Source: Curtobacterium flaccumfaciens
GTDB lineage: Bacteria > Actinomycetota > Actinomycetes > Actinomycetales > Microbacteriaceae
NCBI RefSeq assembly: GCF_004361695.1
Contig: NZ_SNVW01000001.1
Coordinates: 1 to 64,000, forward strand
Direction: 5' to 3'
Length of the DNA stretch: 64,000 nucleotides
In this document: positions 41,951-49,412 of the stretch, piece after piece
Layout: the number at the start of each line of letters is the position of its first letter
Position numbering within the stretch: position 1 is the stretch's first letter
Made by a program: the position numbers and the translations under genes
Notes under the pieces: generated by a model
Database searches by the model: none
What the model saw: the letters and a program-made list of their open reading frames with translations, nothing else
Told to the model about the DNA's origin: nothing

Positions 41951-44794
41951 TCAGTTCCCCAGGATCACGGGGCCGTCGTCGGTGGTATCGCCGTCGGTGG
42001 TCGCCGGAGCGCTGATGCTCGGCGACGAGACGCGGCGGGAGCGCGAACGCCCCTGCCCCGGCTGCTTCGGCTCCGGGAGCGCCTGCAGGACGGAGTCGAG
42101 CAGCGACTCGGCGTCACCGCTGACCTTCCGCGGCTCGCGCTTCGTGGCGGCGATCGGGATGTCGAGGATCGCGACCGAGGTCTCGGTCGGGGTCACCGGT
42201 GCGCTGGAGCTGACCCGACGACGCGTCGGGGCCTTCGGCGCCTGCTCCTCGACCACCGGAGTGGCGGGTGCGGCGGCCTCGGGACGAGCAGCCACCGGCG
42301 CCTCGGCAACGGGAGCGGCCTCGGCGACCGGAGCAGCCTCGGGTTCGGTCTGGGCCGGAGCCTCCGAAGCCGACGTCGACTCGGTGGACGCGGTATCGGG
42401 CGCACCCGCGCCGCGGCCGCCACGGCGACGACGACGCTTCGGGCCGGAGGACTGCTCCCCCTGCTCGGACGCATCCGGCGACGACGCGGGCGACGAGGAC
42501 GAGGACGACGCCGACACGGGCGACGACGGGCTCTCGACCGATGCCACCGGCGCGGATGCCGGCGTGTCGTGCTCCTCGTGCGGGATGGTCGATGCGGCGA
42601 TCCGCGACAGCGCGTTCTTCACGTCGTCGGTGATCTGGTGTGCCTGCGACGACTTCGCCTCGGGCGCGCTGCCGTTGCCGTTGCCACCACCGTTACCGCC
42701 GTTGCCGTTCGACCCGTTGCCGCCGCGGCTCTTGCGCCGGCTCTTGGACGGACCCGGGTCGGCGTTGTTGTCGTTGACCTTGGCGTTGACCTCGTCGAGG
42801 GACTCGCGGAGCCCGACGCCGATCTTCTTGCGGGTCATCTGCACGAGGCCGAGCGAGGTGACCTCAGCGACCTGGTGCTTCGTGCGGTCGCGGCTGAGGC
42901 ACTCGACGAGACGACGCAGCACGAGGTCGCGGTTGGACTCGAGCACCATGTCGATGAAGTCGACGACGATGATGCCGCCGATGTCGCGCAGGCGGAGCTG
43001 GCGGACGATCTCCTCGGCGGCCTCGAGGTTGTTCTTCGTGACGGTCTCCTCGAGGTTGCCGCCGGAACCGACGAACTTCCCCGTGTTCACGTCGACGACC
43101 GTCATGGCCTCGGTGCGGTCGATCACGAGCGAACCACCGGAGGGCAGCCAGACCTTGCGGTCGAGGGCCTTCTCGATCTGCTCGTTGAGGCGGTACTCCT
43201 CGAAGGAGTCCGGTCCGTCGTAGATCTCGACGCGGTCCTTCAGGTCGGGCGCGACGGCGGTGAGGTACTCGTCGATGGTCTCGCGCGCGGCCGAGCCGTC
43301 GATGATGAGCTTCGTGAAGTCCTCGTTGAAGACGTCGCGGACGATCTTGACGAGCAGGTCCGGCTCGGAGTGCAGCATGACCGGTGCCTGGCCGCCTGCG
43401 ACCTTCTTCTGAATGGCCTCCCACTGACTGGTGAGGCGCTGGACGTCGCGGGTCAGCTGCTCCTCGGTGGCGCCCTCGGCAGCGGTGCGGACGATGACAC
43501 CCGCGTGCTCCGGGAGGACCTCCTTGAGGATCTTCTTGAGGCGCGCACGCTCGGTGTCGGGCAGCTTGCGGGAGATCCCGTTCATCGAGCCGTTCGGCAC
43601 GTACACGAGGTAGCGGCCGGGCAGCGAGACCTGGCTGGTGAGGCGTGCGCCCTTGTGACCGACCGGGTCCTTCGTGACCTGCACGAGCACCTTGTCGCCG
43701 GGCTTCAGCGCGGCTTCGATGCGACGACCGTGGTTGCCGGTGTCGACCGAGGCCCAGTCGACCTCGCCGGCGTAGAGCACGGCGTTGCGCCCGCGCCCGA
43801 TGTCGACGAACGCCGCCTCCATCGAGGGCAGCACGTTCTGGACCTTGCCGAGGTACACGTTGCCGATGAGCGACACGTTGTGCGACTTCGTCACGTAGTG
43901 CTCGGCGAGGACGTTGTCCTCGAGCACGCCGATCTCGATCTTCGACGAGCTCGAGCGGACGATCATCTGGCGGTCGACGCTCTCGCGGCGGGCGAGGAAC
44001 TCGTCCTCGGTGACGACCTGGCGACGACGCCCGGCGTCACGGCCGTCGCGGCGGCGCTGCTTCTTCGCCTCGAGCCGCGTCGAGCCCTTCACCTTCTGCG
44101 GCTCGGTGATGTACTCGACCTCGCGGCGACGGGGCTCCTGGTGGTCGCGCGGTTCGCGCGGCTCCCGCGGCTCCCGCAGGTCGCGCGGCTCGCGGTCCGC
44201 GCTGGTGCCACGACGACGCGAGCGACGGCGTCCGCCGCCCTGCTCGTCGTCGTCCTCGTCCACGTCGTGTGCGCGGTCCGGCAGCGCCGGCAGGACCGGC
44301 GCGTGGAAGATCAGGCTGAGGGTGCTCGTCGCCTTCGGGACGAACGGCTCGGCCGCAGACACGGCGGGCGCAGACGCGGCGGACTCGGCCGGGGCGGGTG
44401 TCTCTGGCTCGTCGGGCGTGTCGGTGACGGCTGCGTCGTCCGGACGGGAGGCGCGGCTCACCTCCCGCTCGCTGCTCACCGCCACCGTGCCGGTCGCGTC
44501 CACCACCGGCAGGTCGCCGGTCAGGGTGCTCACGTCGTGCGGCTCGGCGCTCGGGCTGGCGACCTCGTCGACCTCGACCGAGAGCGCGGGCGCCGCGGGT
44601 GGCGTGACCGGTTCCGGTGCGGTGACCGCCTCGTCCGTCAGCGCGACCGTCTCGTCGGCCGGAGCCGCCTGTGCGGCGTCACCCCGTGCCTCCAGGCTGC
44701 CTGCCGACCGGGCGCGACGGCCGCCGAACAGGCGACCGCGACGCTTCGGCGCGACTTCTTCGTTGTTCGTGTTGTCGTTGTTCTGCTCCACCAT
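41951..44794 (-). CDS. rne: ribonuclease E/G
   Basis: The 947-residue endoribonuclease processes and degrades RNA. The catalytic core is in the middle (about 270-700): an S1 domain (NVYLGKVQNVLPSMEAAFVDIGRGRNAVLY), the 5'-sensor/RNase H-like region, and metal-binding aspartates in DRTEAMTVVDVNTGKFVG and GGIIVVDFIDM. Unusually long disordered arms flank it. The N-terminal arm is acidic and has an Arg-Glu-Pro repeat (REPREPREPRD); the C-terminal arm is Ala/Pro/Ser-rich with basic RRRRRGGRG patches likely to bind RNA. The Zn-link motif of E. coli RNase E is not evident. The leader before it is about 215 bases from a GATAAT box. Confidence 0.95.
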   Translation of the reverse strand: MVEQNNDNTNNEEVAPKRRGRLFGGRRARSAGSLEARGDAAQAAPADETVALTDEAVTAPEPVTPPAAPALSVEVDEVASPSAEPHDVSTLTGDLPVVDATGTVAVSSEREVSRASRPDDAAVTDTPDEPETPAPAESAASAPAVSAAEPFVPKATSTLSLIFHAPVLPALPDRAHDVDEDDDEQGGGRRRSRRRGTSADREPRDLREPREPREPRDHQEPRRREVEYITEPQKVKGSTRLEAKKQRRRDGRDAGRRRQVVTEDEFLARRESVDRQMIVRSSSSKIEIGVLEDNVLAEHYVTKSHNVSLIGNVYLGKVQNVLPSMEAAFVDIGRGRNAVLYAGEVDWASVDTGNHGRRIEAALKPGDKVLVQVTKDPVGHKGARLTSQVSLPGRYLVYVPNGSMNGISRKLPDTERARLKKILKEVLPEHAGVIVRTAAEGATEEQLTRDVQRLTSQWEAIQKKVAGGQAPVMLHSEPDLLVKIVRDVFNEDFTKLIIDGSAARETIDEYLTAVAPDLKDRVEIYDGPDSFEEYRLNEQIEKALDRKVWLPSGGSLVIDRTEAMTVVDVNTGKFVGSGGNLEETVTKNNLEAAEEIVRQLRLRDIGGIIVVDFIDMVLESNRDLVLRRLVECLSRDRTKHQVAEVTSLGLVQMTRKKIGVGLRESLDEVNAKVNDNNADPGPSKSRRKSRGGNGSNGNGGNGGGNGNGSAPEAKSSQAHQITDDVKNALSRIAASTIPHEEHDTPASAPVASVESPSSPVSASSSSSSPASSPDASEQGEQSSGPKRRRRRGGRGAGAPDTASTESTSASEAPAQTEPEAAPVAEAAPVAEAPVAARPEAAAPATPVVEEQAPKAPTRRRVSSSAPVTPTETSVAILDIPIAATKREPRKVSGDAESLLDSVLQALPEPKQPGQGRSRSRRVSSPSISAPATTDGDTTDDGPVILGN

Positions 44795-45008
44795 GGACCT
44801 GGTGCACTCCTTGACCCCGCTCGCGCCCTCGTCGGGCGGCGGGAATTCTGTAGTTGTAGCGGGTGGCGACCACGCCCCCGCGTTCGCTGTCTTGTGACCG
44901 GTGCGTCGTGCGCAACGCGGTCACGGTGCGCTCTCACCACACCTGATCGTACGGGCGGCGCCCGGAAAGCTTTCGTCGTCGCGCGGATCGGCCGCACGAC
45001 ATGGAGCG

Positions 45009-45055
45009 ATTATCGCATGCCGCACCCGGAAAGGACCGGAACGGACATGCGATGA
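45009..45055. promoter_or_regulatory. divergent promoters of rne and VKOR gene
   Basis: On the minus strand GATAAT (45009-45014) is a good -10 box for rne, leaving an untranslated leader of about 210 bases. On the plus strand GATGAT (45051-45056 region) stands six bases before the GTG of the VKOR gene, the leaderless arrangement. The two transcripts start within about 60 bases of each other and may compete. Confidence 0.5.
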
Positions 45056-45062
45056 TGACGCC

Positions 45063-45665
45063 GTGAGCACGCCAGCACCTGCCGTCCGACGTCCGATCGC
45101 CATGGGGGTCTTCCTCCTGATCACCGGTCTGGTGGGCCTGTACGGGTCGTTCTCGCTCGTGCTGGACGAGTTCGCGAAGTACGCGGACCCGAAGAAGGTG
45201 CTGTCCTGCGACGTCAACCCGTTCATCAGCTGCTCGGACGTGATGGCCAGCTGGCAGGGGCACCTGTTCGGCTTCCCGAACCCGCTGCTCGGCGTCATGG
45301 GCTTCGTCGCGCCGATCGCCGTCGCGGTGATGCTGCTCGCCGGCTTCCGCAACGGTTCGCGCTGGTTCTGGATCGCGTTCAACGCCGGCGTCTTCCTGGC
45401 GTGGGTCTTCGTGACGTGGCTGTTCACGCAGACCGTCTGGTTCATCGGCGCGCTCTGCCCGTGGTGCATGCTCGTCTGGTCGATGACGATCCCGCTGTTC
45501 TGGGTGTTCACGATCTGGAACGCCGCGCAGGGTCGCTTCGGCGCCCGCACGCAGCGGGTCGGTCGCGCCCTGCTCCCCTTCTGCTGGGCGTTCCCGCTGG
45601 CGAACTACCTGTTCATCATCGTGACGATCCTCATCAAGTTCCCGACGATCCTGTCGTCCTTCTGA
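45063..45665 (+). CDS. VKOR-family disulfide reoxidase
   Basis: The 200-residue polytopic membrane protein belongs to the vitamin K epoxide reductase family, which in actinobacteria reoxidises DsbA-type proteins with menaquinone, in the role of DsbB. The shuttle cysteines C49 and C57 lie in an outer loop (LSCDVNPFISCSDV), and the active-site CPWC is at 132-135 (ALCPWCMLVW). Four or five helices are visible. GTG 45063 follows GATGAT by six bases. Two DsbA-like genes come next, 100 bases downstream, which fits a complete oxidative folding module. Confidence 0.93.
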   Translation: MSTPAPAVRRPIAMGVFLLITGLVGLYGSFSLVLDEFAKYADPKKVLSCDVNPFISCSDVMASWQGHLFGFPNPLLGVMGFVAPIAVAVMLLAGFRNGSRWFWIAFNAGVFLAWVFVTWLFTQTVWFIGALCPWCMLVWSMTIPLFWVFTIWNAAQGRFGARTQRVGRALLPFCWAFPLANYLFIIVTILIKFPTILSSF

Positions 45666-45751
45666 ACCCTCCCTGGACGTTGTCGATGACGCGTCATCGA
45701 ATTCCTGGTCGCTTCCCAGCCAGGACGGCCGATCGGCGCGTGGGCAGCACC

Positions 45752-45757
45752 TACGCT
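45752..45757 (+). promoter_or_regulatory. -10 hexamer TACGCT of first DsbA gene
   Basis: TACGCT lies eight bases before ATG 45766. The same TACGCT-CGAT-N4-start block precedes the second paralogue at 46797, so the promoter was copied with the gene. Confidence 0.55.
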
Positions 45758-45765
45758 CGATCTCG

Positions 45766-46617
45766 ATGAGCGAGAACGACGGCAAGAAGGCACGGCGGGA
45801 GTCGGCGCGGGAACGCGCTCGCGAGGCACGTGCGAAGGAGCAGGCGCGTCGGCGCCGCAACAAGACGCTGGGGATCAGCGGCATCATCGTCGGCGGCCTC
45901 GCGGTCGTCGCGATCGTCGTCGTGGTGATCGCGAACTCGGTGCAGCCGGCGGGCCCCGGCCCGGCGAACATGGCGAGCGACGGCATCCTGCTGCACGGCG
46001 TCGGCGGCCAGATCGAGCCCGTGACGACGAAGGCGACGCCCGAGGGCGGGAAGCCGACCCCGACGAAGCAAGACGACTCGGTGGCGAACATCACCGTGTA
46101 CTCGGACTACATGTGCCCGTACTGCAACCAGTTCGAGACGAGCCAGATGCCCCAGATCCAGCAGTGGGTGAAGGACGGCTCGGCGACGCTCGAACTGCAC
46201 CCGTTCAACCTGCTCGACCGGGTGTCCCTCGGGTCGAAGTACTCCACCCGCTCGGCTGCCGCGGCCGCCTGCGTGGCGAACTACGACCCGGACGCGTTCC
46301 TGGCGTACAACACGTCGCTCTACGAGAACCAGCCGTCCGAGAGCACCCGCGGGCTGACGAACGACAAGCTGGCCGCACTGGCGAAGGCCGCCGGCGCGAC
46401 GAACAGCAAGGTCGCATCGTGCATCCAGGACCAGCGGTTCGCGGGCTGGGTCGGTGACGCCACGAACCGGGTGCTCAACGAGGCGATCCCGAACTCCTCG
46501 CTCGACAAGGTGACCAGCACCCCCACGGTCATCGTCAACGGGAAGCAGTACAGCGGCTCGCTGACCGACACGGACGCGTTCGCCGCGTTCGTCGAACAGA
46601 ACGGCGGGGCTGCGTAG
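45766..46617 (+). CDS. DsbA-like thioredoxin-fold protein, paralogue 1
   Basis: The 283-residue protein has a charged cytosolic N-terminus (ARERAREARAKEQARRRR), one transmembrane helix at about 38-60 (IIVGGLAVVAIVVVVIANSV) and an outer thioredoxin-fold domain. The active site is CPYC (C117, C120) in YSDYMCPYCNQFE. A second pair, C169 and C219, probably forms a structural disulfide. cis-Pro lies in STPTVIVNGK. It should introduce disulfides into secreted proteins and be reoxidised by the VKOR protein upstream. A half copy of the CACAACGGAAGT hairpin repeat follows at 46655. Confidence 0.92.
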   Translation: MSENDGKKARRESARERAREARAKEQARRRRNKTLGISGIIVGGLAVVAIVVVVIANSVQPAGPGPANMASDGILLHGVGGQIEPVTTKATPEGGKPTPTKQDDSVANITVYSDYMCPYCNQFETSQMPQIQQWVKDGSATLELHPFNLLDRVSLGSKYSTRSAAAAACVANYDPDAFLAYNTSLYENQPSESTRGLTNDKLAALAKAAGATNSKVASCIQDQRFAGWVGDATNRVLNEAIPNSSLDKVTSTPTVIVNGKQYSGSLTDTDAFAAFVEQNGGAA

Positions 46618-46654
46618 GGCGCTCCCCTGCGTCGTCGCGCGGCGCCGATCGGCT

Positions 46655-46676
46655 CCACACAACGGAAGTCGCCCCG
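46655..46676 (+). repeat. single arm of the CACAACGGAAGT repeat
   Basis: CCACACAACGGAAGTCGCCC matches the left arm of the hairpin repeats at 40.6-40.9 kb with a few changes, but no matching right arm is seen nearby. It lies between the two DsbA-like genes and may be a decayed remnant. Confidence 0.6.
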
Positions 46677-46796
46677 TCGCGGTCGTCTCACAGGCCGAAA
46701 CGCTTCCCCAAGCCGGGCCGCGACTCGCAACCTGGGATCCACCCACGAAGATCAGGCAGACGAATCGCTACATGCCGGAACGACTCCGCTCTCGAT

Positions 46797-46802
46797 TACG
46801 CT
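46797..46802 (+). promoter_or_regulatory. -10 hexamer TACGCT of second DsbA gene
   Basis: TACGCT stands eight bases before GTG 46811, exactly the spacing seen at the first paralogue (45752 to ATG 45766). This parallel decides the start codon of the second gene. Confidence 0.55.
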
Positions 46803-46810
46803 CGATGTCC

Positions 46811-47677
46811 GTGAGCGACAACGAGACCAAGAAGGCGCGCCGGAACGCCGCGCGCGAGCGTGCCCAGGCGGCGCGCGAGAAGGAACAGGCTCGACGCCGG
46901 CGCAACAGGATTGCGCTCGTCAGCGCAATCGTCGTTGGGAGCTTGGCGGTGATCAGCGCCGTGGTGTTGATCATCGCGAACTCGATCCAGCCCGTCGGGC
47001 CCGGCCCGAAGAACATGGCGAGCGACGGAATCGTCCTCAAGGGTCAGAGCGGCAAGATCGTGGCCGAACGCACGAAGGCGATCCCTGAGGGCGGCACGCC
47101 GACCGCCACGAAGCAAGACGACAGCGTCGCGAACATCACGGTGTACGAGGACTACCTCTGCCCGATCTGCAACCAGTTCGAGTCGGGCAACATGGACCAG
47201 ATCAAGCAGTGGGTGCAGGACGGCTCGGCAACACTCGAGGTGCACCCGTTCAACCTCCTGGACCGTTCTTCCCTCGGCTCGAAGTACTCGACGCGCTCCG
47301 CTGCCGCGGCAGCTTGCGTTGCGAACTACGACCCGGACAAGTTCCTCGACGTGAACACTGCGCTCTACGCCAACCAACCAGAGGAAGGCACGCGCGGGTT
47401 GACCAACGCCGAGCTCGCCTCAGTTGTCAAGAAGGCGGGCGTCACGAACAAGAGTGTCGCAGAGTGCATCACTGGTCAGAAGTTCCAGGGCTGGGTGGGC
47501 GACGCGACGAACCGCGTTCTCACCGAGCCGCTCGCGAACTCCGACCTACCGAAACTCACGGGCACTCCAACCGTGATCGTCAACGGCAAGCAGTACAACG
47601 CCCAGGGGACGAGTGCCTGGACCGACGCCGACGCCTTCGCCGCGTTCGTCGAACAGAACGGTGGCGTGACGAAGTAG
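46811..47677 (+). CDS. DsbA-like thioredoxin-fold protein, paralogue 2
   Basis: The 288-residue protein aligns with paralogue 1 along its whole length: basic N-terminus, one helix (about 38-60), identical position of the active-site pair (C117, C120) and of the second cysteine pair. The active site is CPIC instead of CPYC, which should shift its redox potential or partner choice. Codon use is less GC-biased than in paralogue 1. GTG 46811 is chosen from the shared promoter spacing. It is closed by a strong terminator and followed by the two small secreted cysteine proteins, possible substrates. Confidence 0.9.
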   Translation: MSDNETKKARRNAARERAQAAREKEQARRRRNRIALVSAIVVGSLAVISAVVLIIANSIQPVGPGPKNMASDGIVLKGQSGKIVAERTKAIPEGGTPTATKQDDSVANITVYEDYLCPICNQFESGNMDQIKQWVQDGSATLEVHPFNLLDRSSLGSKYSTRSAAAAACVANYDPDKFLDVNTALYANQPEEGTRGLTNAELASVVKKAGVTNKSVAECITGQKFQGWVGDATNRVLTEPLANSDLPKLTGTPTVIVNGKQYNAQGTSAWTDADAFAAFVEQNGGVTK

Positions 47678-47690
47678 CGCAGGACCGCTG

Positions 47691-47727
47691 AATGGCGGGC
47701 TACCCTCCGGGGTGGCCCGCCATTTTT
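47691..47727 (+). terminator. strong intrinsic terminator
   Basis: AATGGCGGGC and GCCCGCCATT frame a loop (with an inner CCGGGG pairing) and are followed directly by TTTT. It lies 13 bases after the stop of DsbA paralogue 2 and separates it from the promoter of the secreted-protein pair. Confidence 0.92.
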
Positions 47728-47735
47728 TCATGGAG

Positions 47736-47765
47736 TTGACACAGCGTGCAGAGCTCCGCTACCTT
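47736..47765 (+). promoter_or_regulatory. near-consensus promoter of secreted pair
   Basis: TTGACA (47736-47741) and TACCTT (47760-47765) are 18 bases apart. The perfect -35 box is rare among the promoters of this window. Transcription should start near 47772, leaving a leader of about 28 bases with GGTGGGG before ATG 47800. Confidence 0.75.
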
Positions 47766-47799
47766 GCCGGTAATACATCAACGTAGATGAGGTGGGGAA

Positions 47800-48105
47800 A
47801 TGAAAAAACTGATCGCAACTGGCGTGATCCTGGGGAGCGTCCTCGTTGGAAGCTTGGCCCTCGCTGGCCCGGCTTCGGCAAAGAACCAGTGCGGCGCGCT
47901 CGGGTTCACACGCACGGGCGTGAGTACTGGCCAGATCGTACAGAGTTGCGACACGGGCACTCAGGTCACCTACAAGGTGAAATGCCTGCTCCCGGGGTTC
48001 GATAACACGTACACGCGCTACTTCAATTACGGCCAGTCTTTGGTCGTCAATGTGCGCTGCAACGGAAACAACATCATTCTGGGCGCGAGCTACTCGCTCG
48101 GGTAA
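47800..48105 (+). CDS. small secreted four-cysteine protein A
   Basis: The 101-residue protein has a classical signal peptide (MKKLIATGVILG..., cleavage after ASA at residue 27) and a mature part of about 74 residues with four cysteines, C31, C50, C62 and C87. It is rich in Tyr, Asn, Gly and Thr, with a beta-strand-like pattern. Base composition is visibly more A/T-rich than the neighbours. It shares cysteine spacing with the next gene (the middle pair is 12 apart in both). Its Cys residues are likely oxidised by the DsbA/VKOR system upstream. No known family is recognised; toxin, inhibitor and surface-binding roles are all possible. Confidence 0.8.
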   Translation: MKKLIATGVILGSVLVGSLALAGPASAKNQCGALGFTRTGVSTGQIVQSCDTGTQVTYKVKCLLPGFDNTYTRYFNYGQSLVVNVRCNGNNIILGASYSLG

Positions 48106-48116
48106 GGGGGAGCAAC

Positions 48117-48467
48117 ATGACCGAACCGTCAATCCGTCGATATGGACACCGTAAGTCGGTCCTTGCGGTAGTGGGCCTTTCTCTTGTGGCCACGCTCGTC
48201 CTCGGCTTCAACTTGTTCTCGCCGGCCAGCACCGAACCGGCGCATGCGGCAGGATTGAACTGTGGGCCGACTTCCGTCATTCAGAACGGCAATTTCCTGC
48301 ACACCTGCAACGGGAAAGGCACGATCCAGTACACGCTGAACTGCATCACCTACAACACGGTGCGGTCCTACCACTGGAACGAACCGGGGATCGGACGCAC
48401 CTATCTGATTTCCGCGATGTGCTCCAAGGGCGGCTCAGCCCTGAGCGTCAAGTGGAAGATCGTGTAG
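48117..48467 (+). CDS. small secreted four-cysteine protein B
   Basis: The 116-residue protein has a longer N-terminal signal or anchor (helix about 14-34, likely cleavage after AHA at residue 44) and a mature part of about 72 residues with C49, C64, C76 and C102. Spacing is 15, 12 and 26, against 19, 12 and 25 in protein A, so the two are likely distant paralogues. Only 11 bases separate them, with AAGGGGGAG before the ATG, so they form a two-gene operon. GC content is low for the window. The function is unknown and no homologue is recognised. Confidence 0.8.
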   Translation: MTEPSIRRYGHRKSVLAVVGLSLVATLVLGFNLFSPASTEPAHAAGLNCGPTSVIQNGNFLHTCNGKGTIQYTLNCITYNTVRSYHWNEPGIGRTYLISAMCSKGGSALSVKWKIV

Positions 48468-48487
48468 ACCTTCCACTGGATAAAAGC

Positions 48488-48531
48488 GAAGACTGAACGC
48501 CTCACGCTGTTGCGTGAGGCGTTCAGTCTTT
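48488..48531. terminator. strong bidirectional terminator
   Basis: AAGACTGAACGCCTCACGC pairs perfectly with GCGTGAGGCGTTCAGTCTT around a four-base loop, with A-rich sequence on the left and TTTC on the right. It lies between the secreted-protein operon and the convergent ndk gene and should serve both. Confidence 0.93.
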
Positions 48532-48540
48532 CGATCGGGC

Positions 48541-48960
48541 TCAGGCGAACCAGAGCGCGAGCTCGCGCGCGGACGACTCGGGGCTGTCCGAGCCGTGCAC
48601 GAGGTTCTGCTGCACCTTGAGGCCCCAGTCGCGACCGAGGTCACCACGGATGGTGCCCGGCGCGGCCGAGGTCGGGTCGGTGGTGCCGGCGAGCGACCGG
48701 AAGCCGGCGATGACGCCGTTGCCGGCGACGCGCACGGCGACGACCGGGCCGGACTGCATGAACTCGACGAGCGGCTCGAAGAACGGCTTGCCCTGGTGCT
48801 CCTCGTAGTGGGCGTCGAGCAGGTCACGCGGCGCCGTGAGCATCTTCAGGTCGACGATCTCGTAGCCCTTGGCCTCGATCCGGCGGAGGATCTCACCGGT
48901 GAGCTGGCGGGCGACGCCGTCGGGCTTGACGAGGACGAGGGTCTCTTCGAAGTCGGACAC
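48541..48960 (-). CDS. ndk: nucleoside diphosphate kinase
   Basis: The 139-residue kinase transfers the gamma phosphate of ATP to nucleoside diphosphates through a phosphohistidine. The active-site segment NLVHGSDSPESSARELALWF is near residue 117, and ETLVLVKPDGVARQL opens the protein. GTG 48960 gives the family's usual length. It follows the DUF4233-like gene by 35 bases and is convergent with the secreted-protein operon across a shared terminator. Confidence 0.97.
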   Translation of the reverse strand: MSDFEETLVLVKPDGVARQLTGEILRRIEAKGYEIVDLKMLTAPRDLLDAHYEEHQGKPFFEPLVEFMQSGPVVAVRVAGNGVIAGFRSLAGTTDPTSAAPGTIRGDLGRDWGLKVQQNLVHGSDSPESSARELALWFA

Positions 48961-48995
48961 GCAGTACTCCCTGTGTTCGGGGTCGAATGTGGTGG

Positions 48996-49412
48996 TCAGT
49001 CCTCGCCGATGGCCGCTCGGCGCGCGGCGTTCATGCGGTCGAGCTGACCGCCCTTGACGAAGCAGAAGACCCACAGCGCCAGGAACACCACGGCGACCGC
49101 GAACATGAACGGTTCGATGAACCCGGTGGCGAGGATGGCCGCCTGCAGCAGCCACCCGAACCATACACCGGCGGGCTTGCCGGTCAGGCGTGAGGCCAGC
49201 GCCAGCACGACCATCGCGCCGATGCCGCCGCCGAACGCCGCGGCCGGCGGGAGGGTCCCCTTGCCGAACACGACGAGCATCGGGAAGAAGAACATGATCG
49301 CCTCGAGCACGAGCGCGATGGACAGCAGGCTCTCCTGCGCCCCGCGTTCGCGTCGCGGCTTGCGGACGCGCGGTGCACGACCCGGCCTGGAGGCCCGTGG
49401 TGCGTCCGTCAC
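48996..49412 (-). CDS. DUF4233-like membrane protein
   Basis: The 138-residue protein has a basic Arg/Pro-rich N-terminus (about 30 residues) and three or four helices: LLSIALVLEAIMFFFPMLVVF, IGAMVVLALASRL and FMFAVAVVFLALWVFCFV. It matches what I know of DUF4233, a family usually found behind folC in actinobacteria. GTG 49412 overlaps the folC stop as GTGA. Function unknown. Confidence 0.85.
   Translation of the reverse strand: MTDAPRASRPGRAPRVRKPRRERGAQESLLSIALVLEAIMFFFPMLVVFGKGTLPPAAAFGGGIGAMVVLALASRLTGKPAGVWFGWLLQAAILATGFIEPFMFAVAVVFLALWVFCFVKGGQLDRMNAARRAAIGED

Noticed and set aside
44797-45062. N-terminal extension of the VKOR protein
   Set aside because: The in-frame upstream part has no hydrophobic or family sequence and crosses the divergent promoter region.
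47691-48531. Insertion of a mobile element carrying the secreted protein pair
   Set aside because: Base composition differs, but no transposase, inverted terminal repeats, target duplication or tRNA attachment site is visible.
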